From Flavobacteriales bacterium (GTDB taxonomy: Bacteria; Bacteroidota; Bacteroidia; Flavobacteriales_C; GCA-002722245), in assembly GCA_023251095.1 (NCBI GenBank), contig JAHEZL010000011.1:1-64000 (forward strand): a stretch of 64,000 nucleotides of DNA, given 5' to 3'. The translations under genes and the position numbers were made by a program. Positions 9,335 to 16,982 of this stretch are shown here, piece by piece (the first letter of the stretch is position 1; the number at the start of each line of letters is the position of its first letter). The notes below the pieces were generated by a model, which searched no databases, was not told the origin of the DNA, and saw only the letters and a program-made list of their open reading frames with translations.

Positions 9335-10450
9335 TTACTTCGCCTCAAGTATCGAAATCCCTAAATTCTTTTCAATAAATCTTAAGTTTTTCATTTCATC
9401 TTTCATCACTAAACTCAAAGACAAGCCATATTTCCCGGCGCGGGCTGTACGTCCGCTGCGATGAGTATAATATTCAATCTGATCGGGCAATTGGTAATGT
9501 ATTACATACGACAATCCTTCCACATCAATGCCTCTTGCTGCCAAATCAGTAGCCACTAAAACCTGTAATTTTTCACCTTTAAAAGCACGCATTACTTTTT
9601 CACGATCCCTTTGTTGCATATCTCCTTCAATGGCGTCTGCCGGAATATTTTTTGCCATTAATTGCTTTGCTAAAACCTGTGCATTAGATTTTGTTTTGCA
9701 AAAAACCACTCCCCTGTTGGTTCCCTGCGTTTTCAAAAAACGAAGCAATACATTTAATTTATCTGAAGGATCGGCGCAAGTAATAAACTGATGATCGATG
9801 TGTTTATTCACCACATTGTCTTTATCAATTTCCACCTTAAAAGCATCGGGTGCCATGTACTTACCGATGATGTCTTTTATTTCTTTCGGCATAGTTGCCG
9901 AAAACAGCCAGGTATATCGCTTTCCTTTGGTATGTGTAAGCACCATATCCAATTCTTTTTTAAATCCCATGCTCAGCATTTCATCTGCTTCATCCAAAAC
10001 AATGGTTTGCACATCGCTTAAATCAATGGCTTTTCTTTCCAGTAAATCAATGAGTCGGCCGGGAGTAGCCACCACTATATGTGTAGGACGATTCAAGCGC
10101 GCAATCTGAATATCAATTTTTTCTCCGCCGTAAACTGCTTCCACAAAAATTTTGTCGCTGAATTTTGTAAACCTGAACAATTGCTTGGCAATTTGTTGTC
10201 CGAGTTCGCGCGTTGGCGACAAAATTAGCGCCTGTACTGTATCTTTTTTAGGATTTACCTTCATCAGCAAAGGCAATCCAAACGCAGCTGTTTTACCTGT
10301 TCCGGTTTGTGCCTGACCGATGAAATCACTTCCTTTTTCCAGTAAAAAAGGAATGGTTTTTTCCTGAATTTCAGTTGGTGTAAGTATTTTCAATTCGGTT
10401 AATCCTTTGATTAGAGATTCCGAAATACCAAGATCTGCGAAGGTTTTCAT
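9335..10450 (-). CDS. DEAD-box ATP-dependent RNA helicase, CshA/DeaD-like core
   Basis: This is a second DEAD-box helicase, 371 residues long and restricted to the two RecA-like domains. Visible motifs are the Q motif (LTPTEIQ), [42 protein letters not shown] and HRSGRTARAG. It has no C-terminal RNA-binding extension, unlike DeaD or CshA of other phyla, so it may rely on partners for specificity. The ATG at 10450 follows a near-consensus TATCTTCG (10476-10483, this strand) by 25 nt. Subfamily assignment is tentative. Confidence 0.88.
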   Translation of the reverse strand: MKTFADLGISESLIKGLTELKILTPTEIQEKTIPFLLEKGSDFIGQAQTGTGKTAAFGLPLLMKVNPKKDTVQALILSPTRELGQQIAKQLFRFTKFSDKIFVEAVYGGEKIDIQIARLNRPTHIVVATPGRLIDLLERKAIDLSDVQTIVLDEADEMLSMGFKKELDMVLTHTKGKRYTWLFSATMPKEIKDIIGKYMAPDAFKVEIDKDNVVNKHIDHQFITCADPSDKLNVLLRFLKTQGTNRGVVFCKTKSNAQVLAKQLMAKNIPADAIEGDMQQRDREKVMRAFKGEKLQVLVATDLAARGIDVEGLSYVIHYQLPDQIEYYTHRSGRTARAGKYGLSLSLVMKDEMKNLRFIEKNLGISILEAK

Positions 10451-10566
10451 CTGGAGACTTTTTTTTAATGAAGCACGAAGATAAAGGAAGTATTGTTAAT
10501 ATGTAGTTTAAAAATAATTGCGCTCAAAAAAGAAAAAACTCTTAAATTAGGCCAACCTTACAACCT

Positions 10567-11235
10567 ATGAGATTACTAGACCTCTTCAAAAAGAAAAATA
10601 ATCGTGTTTCAGGTGATAGCTATATAGCCTATAGAAATCAATGGAGTCAGCGCATTGAGAACCTTGAAGAAGTTTACGGAACTGATGCTAAGGCATTAAT
10701 TTACAACAAGAATTTCAATCTCGAATTTTTTCAAAAATTTGAATCGGCTCTATACCTAAGAGAGCTGGATACCACTGCCACCTACGAGGAAAATTTCACG
10801 CAAAGAAATCCTTTAAATTTTCCCGGCCCCTTTTACACTTTAGAAACCGACAATTGCGGAACCGGTCAGCCGGAAGCACCTGAAAATATTTTGTGCGACA
10901 ACGAAGGTCGCGAGCACATTTTTATGCAACCGCGCACCACCAAAGAATTGTCGAATATTTTAACCGCTTCTTTGATAGATCCTTTTGGAAGCTACGCCAT
11001 CAACGGCAACGAACACTGGAATCTTAAACTCATTAAAGAATGGTGGCGCAACAAACACCGTTTGATTGACACTTTGCTTTCCAGTGATTTTGAAGAAAAC
11101 AATAAGGGCCAAAATTTTGTTTACATCGAATACTTAAAAGGTCCGGCAAAACTGGATTTACAACGTTATGCTTATTTTTTAGAGACCGGAAAATATCCAA
11201 GCGACGAGATAATTAATCTCCCTGAAATTGACTAA
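10567..11235 (+). CDS. Conserved-looking hypothetical cytoplasmic protein
   Basis: This is a 222-residue protein that I do not recognise. It has no signal peptide or membrane segment. It begins MRLLDLFKKKNNR, contains a short Cys-bearing loop (DNCGTGQPEAPENILCDNEG, about 98-117) and has a Trp-rich segment (NEHWNLKLIKEWWRNKH). Codon use matches its neighbours and the ATG is clear. It is probably a single-gene unit between the helicase gene and a lipoprotein gene. No function is proposed. Confidence 0.65.
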   Translation: MRLLDLFKKKNNRVSGDSYIAYRNQWSQRIENLEEVYGTDAKALIYNKNFNLEFFQKFESALYLRELDTTATYEENFTQRNPLNFPGPFYTLETDNCGTGQPEAPENILCDNEGREHIFMQPRTTKELSNILTASLIDPFGSYAINGNEHWNLKLIKEWWRNKHRLIDTLLSSDFEENNKGQNFVYIEYLKGPAKLDLQRYAYFLETGKYPSDEIINLPEID

Positions 11236-11343
11236 CACCTTTTTCTTCCCCGCTCCAAAATATTTTATCCTTTCAAAACCTGTTTTCACTAAATCAAAGT
11301 GATGCTTCGCTAATTAGCACTATCCGCGCCTTTGTCTTTCACT

Positions 11344-11351
11344 TAGTTTTG
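11344..11351 (+). promoter_or_regulatory. Putative -7 element for the ARPP-1-like lipoprotein gene
   Basis: TAGTTTTG matches TAnnTTTG and lies 23 nt upstream of the ATG at 11375. No -33 TTG is at normal spacing. Confidence 0.4.
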
Positions 11352-11374
11352 ATTCATAACTAAAAAAAGATCTT

Positions 11375-12544
11375 ATGAAAAAGGCGATCCAACAAGGCTT
11401 CAAACAAATTCTCTTTGCTTGCATAGGGATAAGTATAATTATTTTAGGCAACAGTTGCAGTGCCGAAAACACAGCAGCCGATGAACCACTCACATCGGAA
11501 CATTTGAAAAACAACTGGGAACTTGGGAGCATGGTAACATATAAAAACCTCCAGGTATTTTTAATTAAAGGAGCAACAACTCTCAGTAATAAAAAATACG
11601 TCACGCTCAACAATGCATTAAACAAAAAAATGGTAGAGGTGATTGAAACAGGAAATGTTGGAGAACTGAGCATTAACAACAATTCCGGTGAATATGTTTT
11701 TATTCATGCCGGAGATATAGTGAAAGGCGGAAGACAAGATCGCACCGTTCGTTTTGATATGATTATTGAACCTCATGCGCAAAAAACCGCACTCACCAGC
11801 TTTTGCGTGGAACACGACCGCTGGCAACAAAGAGGAAGCGAAAGCTCGGCAACCTTCACCAAAAGCGAAAACACCATCACTTCAAAAAAATTAAAAATTG
11901 CTGCACGCTATAAAAACGATCAATCGGATGTATGGCAAAATGTGGCGAAAGAACAAGAAAAATACAACACCGAAATATCAAAAAAATGCAACACCGCTAT
12001 TGATGTTAAAGACAATGCATCGGGAAGCAGTTTACAACTCACGCTGGAAAATGATTCGCTGATGAAAATGAAAAGCGAGTACAAAAAACATTTTGAAAAT
12101 CTTTTGAAAGAAAATGCAGGAAGCATTGGAATGGTGGTCTTCATCAACAATGAAATTTCTGAAATAAATATCTACAACAACGGGCAATTGTTTACCGACT
12201 TATGGGACAAGCTCATCGATGCAGCCATACTGGAAGCAATAGCAGAAGGAGAAAAAGCAAAAACAAATACTGAATCAGGATTAGATCAAATCACCACCAT
12301 GCTCAATGCCGATGTGAAAGCCGATACATCTTATTCTGAAAAATCAAACAGCATCACAAAAATCATCACTACAGAAAACAAAAAAAACGGAGTGTTGTTT
12401 TTTGAAACTCAGGATTTAAAAGCTAATGGCTTTTGGATTCACTACAATTATTTAAAAGCCGATGCTGTTGATTTCGAAAGCAAACAAGCACGAAACTATG
12501 ACAACACTTATCAAATAAGATCAAGCCATCCCATAAGAAATTAG
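11375..12544 (+). CDS. Lipoprotein with an ARPP-1 (DUF6569)-like domain
   Basis: This is a 389-residue predicted lipoprotein with lipobox ILGNSC near residue 27. The segment YKNLQVFLIKG... VGELSINNNSGEYVFIHAGDIVKGGRQDRTV resembles the ARPP-1/DUF6569 domain, in which a short-lived ligand-binding role has only been guessed. A Lys/Glu-rich helix follows, then LFTDLWDKLIDAAILEA. The function is unknown and the domain assignment is from memory of the motif, so moderate. A strong terminator follows. Confidence 0.65.
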   Translation: MKKAIQQGFKQILFACIGISIIILGNSCSAENTAADEPLTSEHLKNNWELGSMVTYKNLQVFLIKGATTLSNKKYVTLNNALNKKMVEVIETGNVGELSINNNSGEYVFIHAGDIVKGGRQDRTVRFDMIIEPHAQKTALTSFCVEHDRWQQRGSESSATFTKSENTITSKKLKIAARYKNDQSDVWQNVAKEQEKYNTEISKKCNTAIDVKDNASGSSLQLTLENDSLMKMKSEYKKHFENLLKENAGSIGMVVFINNEISEINIYNNGQLFTDLWDKLIDAAILEAIAEGEKAKTNTESGLDQITTMLNADVKADTSYSEKSNSITKIITTENKKNGVLFFETQDLKANGFWIHYNYLKADAVDFESKQARNYDNTYQIRSSHPIRN

Positions 12545-12551
12545 AGCAAAC

Positions 12552-12590
12552 AAAAATGCCGTCCATCAGTCGACGGACGGCATTTTTTAT
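12552..12590. terminator. Bidirectional intrinsic terminator
   Basis: AAAAATGCCGTCC pairs with GGACGGCATTTTT. It lies between two convergent lipoprotein genes. Confidence 0.85.
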
Positions 12591-12601
12591 TTAAAAGACT
12601 A

Positions 12602-13399
12602 TTATCCTCCTTTACCGATAAAGCCAAAAACAGCTTTACCATTTTTATTGGCTACTCTGTATTCCCAGCCGATTTTAACTTTTTTACCTTCGGTAGAAGT
12701 TATTTTAAAATAAGCGAAACGCTCATCCCCTTCGGTTTCCGTTCCAACAAATTGAATTTTTTCTATTTCAATAAAATCAACACACACAATTTGTTCACCC
12801 AACTCTTCTCCTTTTATTTCATAGCCGCAAAACTGTTCATTCATACAACGCGCAGTATCGTTTTCCAAAGCACTTACACAATGTCGCATCACATAAGCCG
12901 AATCATAGAAATACAACATATCGTTAATATTTCCATTTTGAACATAAGCCACAAAAGAACGAAAGAAATTATTGGTGTCAATTTTCTCGAAAGCAATTAC
13001 AGAAGAATAAGATTCTTCGGATTTTTCAGATGAACCGATATTGGATATCACTTTAAAACCTGTATACACAAATGTTTTCACCAAATCGCCATCTTCTCCA
13101 AAAGGTTGTTTTTCCTGATAAAAATTTCCGGTAAAATCAATGCAACCTCCCTGTATATTCTCTAAAGCCAGCTTCACACTGTCGTTGGCAGGAAGCAACT
13201 GATAACACTCATCTTCGCAAGTCACTGCAGTAGGATCCGATTTTACTCTCACCCATCCTTTGCACTCGCAGGAGTCGGCTGCTTTTTGAAAAGAATTGGT
13301 AGTGGTGTCCTCATCCAAATCCTTTGAAGGTTCGTGGGAACAGGCTGTCCAACCCAAAAACATAACAGCAATAAAAAATATAAATTTCATTTTTTCCAT
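12602..13399 (-). CDS. Hypothetical lipoprotein downstream of truA
   Basis: This is a 265-residue predicted lipoprotein. From the ATG at 13399 it reads MEKMKFIFFIAVMFLGWTACSHEP, with a lipobox ending at Cys20. A second ATG at 13390 is equally likely. The mature part holds several cysteines (SCECKGW, VTCEDECY, MNEQFCGYE) that could form disulfides. It starts about 10 nt after the truA stop, so the two genes are probably co-transcribed. The reading frame is open further upstream into truA, but that part lacks any signal and was rejected. No family is recognised. Confidence 0.72.
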   Translation of the reverse strand: MEKMKFIFFIAVMFLGWTACSHEPSKDLDEDTTTNSFQKAADSCECKGWVRVKSDPTAVTCEDECYQLLPANDSVKLALENIQGGCIDFTGNFYQEKQPFGEDGDLVKTFVYTGFKVISNIGSSEKSEESYSSVIAFEKIDTNNFFRSFVAYVQNGNINDMLYFYDSAYVMRHCVSALENDTARCMNEQFCGYEIKGEELGEQIVCVDFIEIEKIQFVGTETEGDERFAYFKITSTEGKKVKIGWEYRVANKNGKAVFGFIGKGG

Positions 13400-13409
13400 A
13401 AGTTTAAAC

Positions 13410-14144
13410 TTAAAAATTATACTCCACTTTTGAAAGGTACAAGCCATGAGCAGGAACTGAAATTCCGGCTTTACCTCTGTCTCTCGATTCAATTATTTTT
13501 TTAAACTCTTCAATAGTAACCGTCTCTTTGCCTACCTCTATCAATGTTCCCACGATAGCGCGCACCATGTTGCGCAAAAAGCGATTGGCCCGAATACGGA
13601 AAATCAATCCCTTTTCATTTTCTTCAAAAACAGCCAACTGAACATCACAAAGAAAATGTGCCACATCGGTATTCACTTTTGAAAAACATTCGAAATTTTT
13701 AAAGGTGGGAAGCAAAGCCGCCGCTTCTTTCATTTTTTCTACATTCAACGGAAACATATACTGATAAGCTCTTTCAATTTGAAAAGGATCTTTTTTGAAC
13801 AAAAGACAATATTCATATTCGCGCCATTGGGCATCAAAGCGGGCATGTAAATTATCGGCCACTTTAAAAACTTTGAAAACCGAAATATCGGGAGGCAAAA
13901 AGCGATTGAGCTTGTGCGTGAAATCTTCTTCTGTAAAAGGAAAATCGTCCACATCCATATGCGCGTAATAATCTTTTGCATGCACACCGGTATCGGTTCT
14001 GCCACAGCCGAGCACTTCCACTTCTTTGCGCAACATGGAACTGATGCAATGCTCTAGTTGTTCCTGAACAGTAATGCCGTTCAACTGACGTTGCCAGCCG
14101 TGGTATTTTGTTCCGCAATAACTTAAGTGAATGAAATAGCGCAT
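13410..14144 (-). CDS. truA: tRNA pseudouridine(38-40) synthase TruA
   Basis: This is a 244-residue tRNA pseudouridine synthase that modifies positions 38-40 of the anticodon arm. Visible family motifs are SYCGTKYHGWQ at the N-terminus, the catalytic GCGRTDTGVHA (Asp is the nucleophile), FHARFDA-like HARFDAQWREYEY and the C-terminal RANRFLRNMVRAIVGTLIEVG. The ATG at 14144 was chosen; a TTG two codons upstream also opens the frame. A TATCTTTG element (14148-14155) ends only 3 nt before the ATG, so the transcript may be leaderless. Confidence 0.94.
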   Translation of the reverse strand: MRYFIHLSYCGTKYHGWQRQLNGITVQEQLEHCISSMLRKEVEVLGCGRTDTGVHAKDYYAHMDVDDFPFTEEDFTHKLNRFLPPDISVFKVFKVADNLHARFDAQWREYEYCLLFKKDPFQIERAYQYMFPLNVEKMKEAAALLPTFKNFECFSKVNTDVAHFLCDVQLAVFEENEKGLIFRIRANRFLRNMVRAIVGTLIEVGKETVTIEEFKKIIESRDRGKAGISVPAHGLYLSKVEYNF

Positions 14145-14147
14145 GCT

Positions 14148-14155
14148 CAAAGATA
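14148..14155 (-). promoter_or_regulatory. Putative -7 element directly before truA
   Basis: On the minus strand this reads TATCTTTG, then AGC and the truA ATG. A start site 4-6 nt downstream would fall on or inside the start codon. Confidence 0.5.
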
Positions 14156-14176
14156 AAATCTATCCACATTCTTTCT

Positions 14177-14184
14177 TACTTTCG
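14177..14184 (+). promoter_or_regulatory. Putative -7 element directly before the DMT transporter gene
   Basis: TACTTTCG has one mismatch to TAnnTTTG. It is followed by CCAT and then the ATG at 14189. It lies in a 44-bp divergent gap shared with truA. Confidence 0.4.
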
Positions 14185-14188
14185 CCAT

Positions 14189-15055
14189 ATGTATTTTTAT
14201 CTCGTCATCAGTATTCTTTGTTCAGCGCTGACATTCGTGGCTTTTAAGCTTTTCGCGAAATATAAAATCAACACTTTTAACGCTATTGTAGTCAATTACA
14301 TCGTTGCTGCTTCATTGGCGGCAATGATCAGCAAGGGGAAGGTCTTCTCTGATTTTATTCATTCCGAATGGCAATGGCTGAGCATCCTTCTTGGGTTCAT
14401 CTTCATAGGTTTGTTTAATGTAATGGCCAAATCCTCACAGGAAGCAGGCGTGGCTGTTACCGGTGTGGCCAATAAAATGTCATTTATCGGACCGATTATT
14501 TTTGGCGTATTTATCCTGCATGAAAATTTCTCAGGCTTACAAAGCTTCGGGGTATTACTCGCAATTGTCGCTGTGTTTTTAACGTCCTTCGCCAAACAAG
14601 ATAAAGAAGGAGAGAAAAAAATGCTGCTGCCGATTATTTTGTTTTTTGGAGGAGTGGCGCTCGACACTCTGTTAAGCGTTGCGCAATCGGGAATTTTCGG
14701 AACGATTGACACCCTCTCTTTTACCGGAAGTATTTTTGGAATGGCAGCCCTCATTGGATCAATCATCCTGATTTTCCTTTCTTTAAAAACAAAAAAACTA
14801 CCCGCTAAAAAAGATCTGCTTGCGGGAATTTTACTGGGAATCCCGAATTTTTTATCCATTTATTTCTTTCTTCATTCTCTCGATTTTAAAGAATTGGACA
14901 GCTCTCAGATTTTCCCCGCTTTTAACCTCAGTGTTATTTTGCTAAACACCTTGGTAGGACTCCTTCTCTTCAAAGAGAAACTGCAATTATTCAATTATAT
15001 TGGTATTATATTAGCCGTCGTATCCATATTTTTAATTGTATTTATCCAATCATAA
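14189..15055 (+). CDS. EamA/DMT-family membrane transporter
   Basis: This is a 288-residue integral membrane protein with about ten hydrophobic segments in two halves, as in the drug/metabolite transporter (EamA) superfamily. Examples are FYLVISILCSALTFVAFKLF and NYIGIILAVVSIFLIVFIQ. The first half ends with a short Lys/Glu loop (AKQDKEGEKKML) and the second begins at LLPIILFFGGVALDTLLS. The substrate cannot be told. The gene is divergent from truA across only 44 bp. Confidence 0.82.
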   Translation: MYFYLVISILCSALTFVAFKLFAKYKINTFNAIVVNYIVAASLAAMISKGKVFSDFIHSEWQWLSILLGFIFIGLFNVMAKSSQEAGVAVTGVANKMSFIGPIIFGVFILHENFSGLQSFGVLLAIVAVFLTSFAKQDKEGEKKMLLPIILFFGGVALDTLLSVAQSGIFGTIDTLSFTGSIFGMAALIGSIILIFLSLKTKKLPAKKDLLAGILLGIPNFLSIYFFLHSLDFKELDSSQIFPAFNLSVILLNTLVGLLLFKEKLQLFNYIGIILAVVSIFLIVFIQS

Positions 15056-15101
15056 AAACAACTAAAAAAATAAATTACGTCTTAATAGCAGACAAAGAAA
15101 A

Positions 15102-16901
15102 ATGATTCGTGTTTTAGTCCTGATACTCCTTTGCAATATTGCCTTTGCTCAAAAAACAGAGAGCAGAAGCACTCCCTATGCCATCGACGAAATAAAAACA
15201 CAATCGTATTCTTTTCCTGCTTATGAATTCCCGAACAATGAAAAACAAATTGCACAATACCTCTCTCAAAAAATCACTAATCTTTCTTCACCGCTCTCCT
15301 CTTTAAATCTTTTATACACAAAGGAAAGCATGGGCGGAAAACATTTCTGTTTCAATCAAAGCATCAATGGAATCAATGTATACCGCACACAAATAAAAGT
15401 GAACATATTAAACAACAAGAAAGCAGTACAGGTTTTTGCCCTCACTTTTTCTCCTGAAATAATTTCCTCCGAAAATTTTTCTGATGCTGATCCGTCAGCG
15501 AAATTCATTCAATCTTACCAAGATGTTTCAAAATCCAACAGTACTAAAATTTACTATTTCCATCAAAGTAAATTAATTCCTGCCTACCATATTTACATTG
15601 AAAAAAAAGGTTGTTTAAGTTTTGAATATATCTTGAATTCAAACGGCACAATAATTTACAACAACGATCTACTCTCTTACTCAGGAAAGAAAGACAGCGC
15701 TGTGGTTTTTACTGTTTTTAATCCCGACCCCATTACTTCAGCACAAACAACTTACGGAACACCGTATGCAGACAATAGCAATGCCGATAATGTTTCTTTG
15801 CACAATGAACTGAAACAAAAAAACCTGACGGTAAAATTTGAGAACGATACTTTTTATCTGGAAAACGATTATTACACAATCGCCGATGTTGACTCACCAA
15901 ACAACACTCCTACCACATCAAAAACCAATTCATTCAACTTTAACAGATCTGAAGGCAGCTTTGAAGATGCCAATAGTTTTTACCACATCAACATTTACCG
16001 CAATCATTTAAAAGCATTGGGATTCAACAATCTTGTTGATCATCCTTTATGGATTGACGCACACGCTCATGCCGGTTCCGACAATTCTTCTTTTAATGAA
16101 TATTCTTCACCCGTTACTTTGCTGTATGGCGACGGCGGAGTGGACGACGCTGAAGATGCAGATGTGGTGGTACATGAATTCGGACATTTCATTTCGGCAC
16201 AGGCTTCCCCTTTTTCAAATAGCGGATCAGGCGGAAGAAGCGCTATCGACGAAGGTTTTGGTGATTACCTAGCAGCCTCCTATTCCCGTTCCATCAGTGA
16301 ATATCAATGGTCGGATATTTTCAATTGGGATGGCCACAATGAATTCTGGACCGGCAGAACCGCCGCAACTACCAATCATTATCCCGAAAATTTTAAATCT
16401 AATAAATGGTCGGATGGGCAGATGTGGTCTTCCACACTCATGCAGCTACAGGATGACATTGCTCCTTACACTCTCGACAGTATTGTTTTTCAAGCCTTGT
16501 ATGGCCAGGCGCAAAACACCTCTATGCCCGATGCCGCATACTTATTGCTGGATGCCGATACCGCTTTATTCAATGGAAAACATACTGCTGTTATTTCATG
16601 GCGACTGGCAACACGAGGATTTATTCCGTCAAATGATACTCAAGAAATTACTACCGAGCCAAGCATTGAAGTATTCAATTCATATGCTTTCAGCAAAGGA
16701 GGCGCATTAAATATTTCCTTTCAGAAACCCGAAGATGCCACTCTGGAATTATATGATGTATCGGGTCGCTTGATTGAAAAGACGAGTATTTCCAATACCA
16801 ACCAAGCTACATACTCCACAAATAACATCGATAGCGGAGTTTATCTTCTTAAAATCTCCACCTCCGTAAAATCCCTTACTATCAAGCTTTTAAGGTACTA
16901 A
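15102..16901 (+). CDS. Secreted zinc metallopeptidase with T9SS C-terminal domain
   Basis: This is a 599-residue exported protein. A signal peptide (MIRVLVLILLCNIAFA) is followed by an FTP/PepSY-like propeptide (SMGGKHFCFNQSINGINVYRTQ, ~75-115). The catalytic domain has HEFGH (HExxH, ~358-362), then AIDEGFGDYLAA, whose glutamate is the likely third zinc ligand. This fits gluzincins of the M4/M36 type. The last ~80 residues (LELYDVSGRLIEK... IDSGVYLLKIS) form a type-A T9SS sorting domain. It is probably a surface or secreted protease activated by propeptide removal. Exact peptidase family is uncertain. Confidence 0.82.
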   Translation: MIRVLVLILLCNIAFAQKTESRSTPYAIDEIKTQSYSFPAYEFPNNEKQIAQYLSQKITNLSSPLSSLNLLYTKESMGGKHFCFNQSINGINVYRTQIKVNILNNKKAVQVFALTFSPEIISSENFSDADPSAKFIQSYQDVSKSNSTKIYYFHQSKLIPAYHIYIEKKGCLSFEYILNSNGTIIYNNDLLSYSGKKDSAVVFTVFNPDPITSAQTTYGTPYADNSNADNVSLHNELKQKNLTVKFENDTFYLENDYYTIADVDSPNNTPTTSKTNSFNFNRSEGSFEDANSFYHINIYRNHLKALGFNNLVDHPLWIDAHAHAGSDNSSFNEYSSPVTLLYGDGGVDDAEDADVVVHEFGHFISAQASPFSNSGSGGRSAIDEGFGDYLAASYSRSISEYQWSDIFNWDGHNEFWTGRTAATTNHYPENFKSNKWSDGQMWSSTLMQLQDDIAPYTLDSIVFQALYGQAQNTSMPDAAYLLLDADTALFNGKHTAVISWRLATRGFIPSNDTQEITTEPSIEVFNSYAFSKGGALNISFQKPEDATLELYDVSGRLIEKTSISNTNQATYSTNNIDSGVYLLKISTSVKSLTIKLLRY

Positions 16902-16918
16902 ATCGCGAATTTTTGTAT

Positions 16919-16948
16919 TTGCTTTTTTCTCATTTTTATTTATCTTGC
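16919..16948 (+). promoter_or_regulatory. Promoter of the 938-residue surface protein gene
   Basis: TTG (16919-16921), 19 nt, then TATCTTGC (16941-16948) fits the Bacteroidota promoter with one mismatch in the -7 element. The ATG is 34 nt downstream. Confidence 0.55.
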
Positions 16949-16982
16949 GAATAACAAAGCACGGGGGTGCTAAATTTTTACT

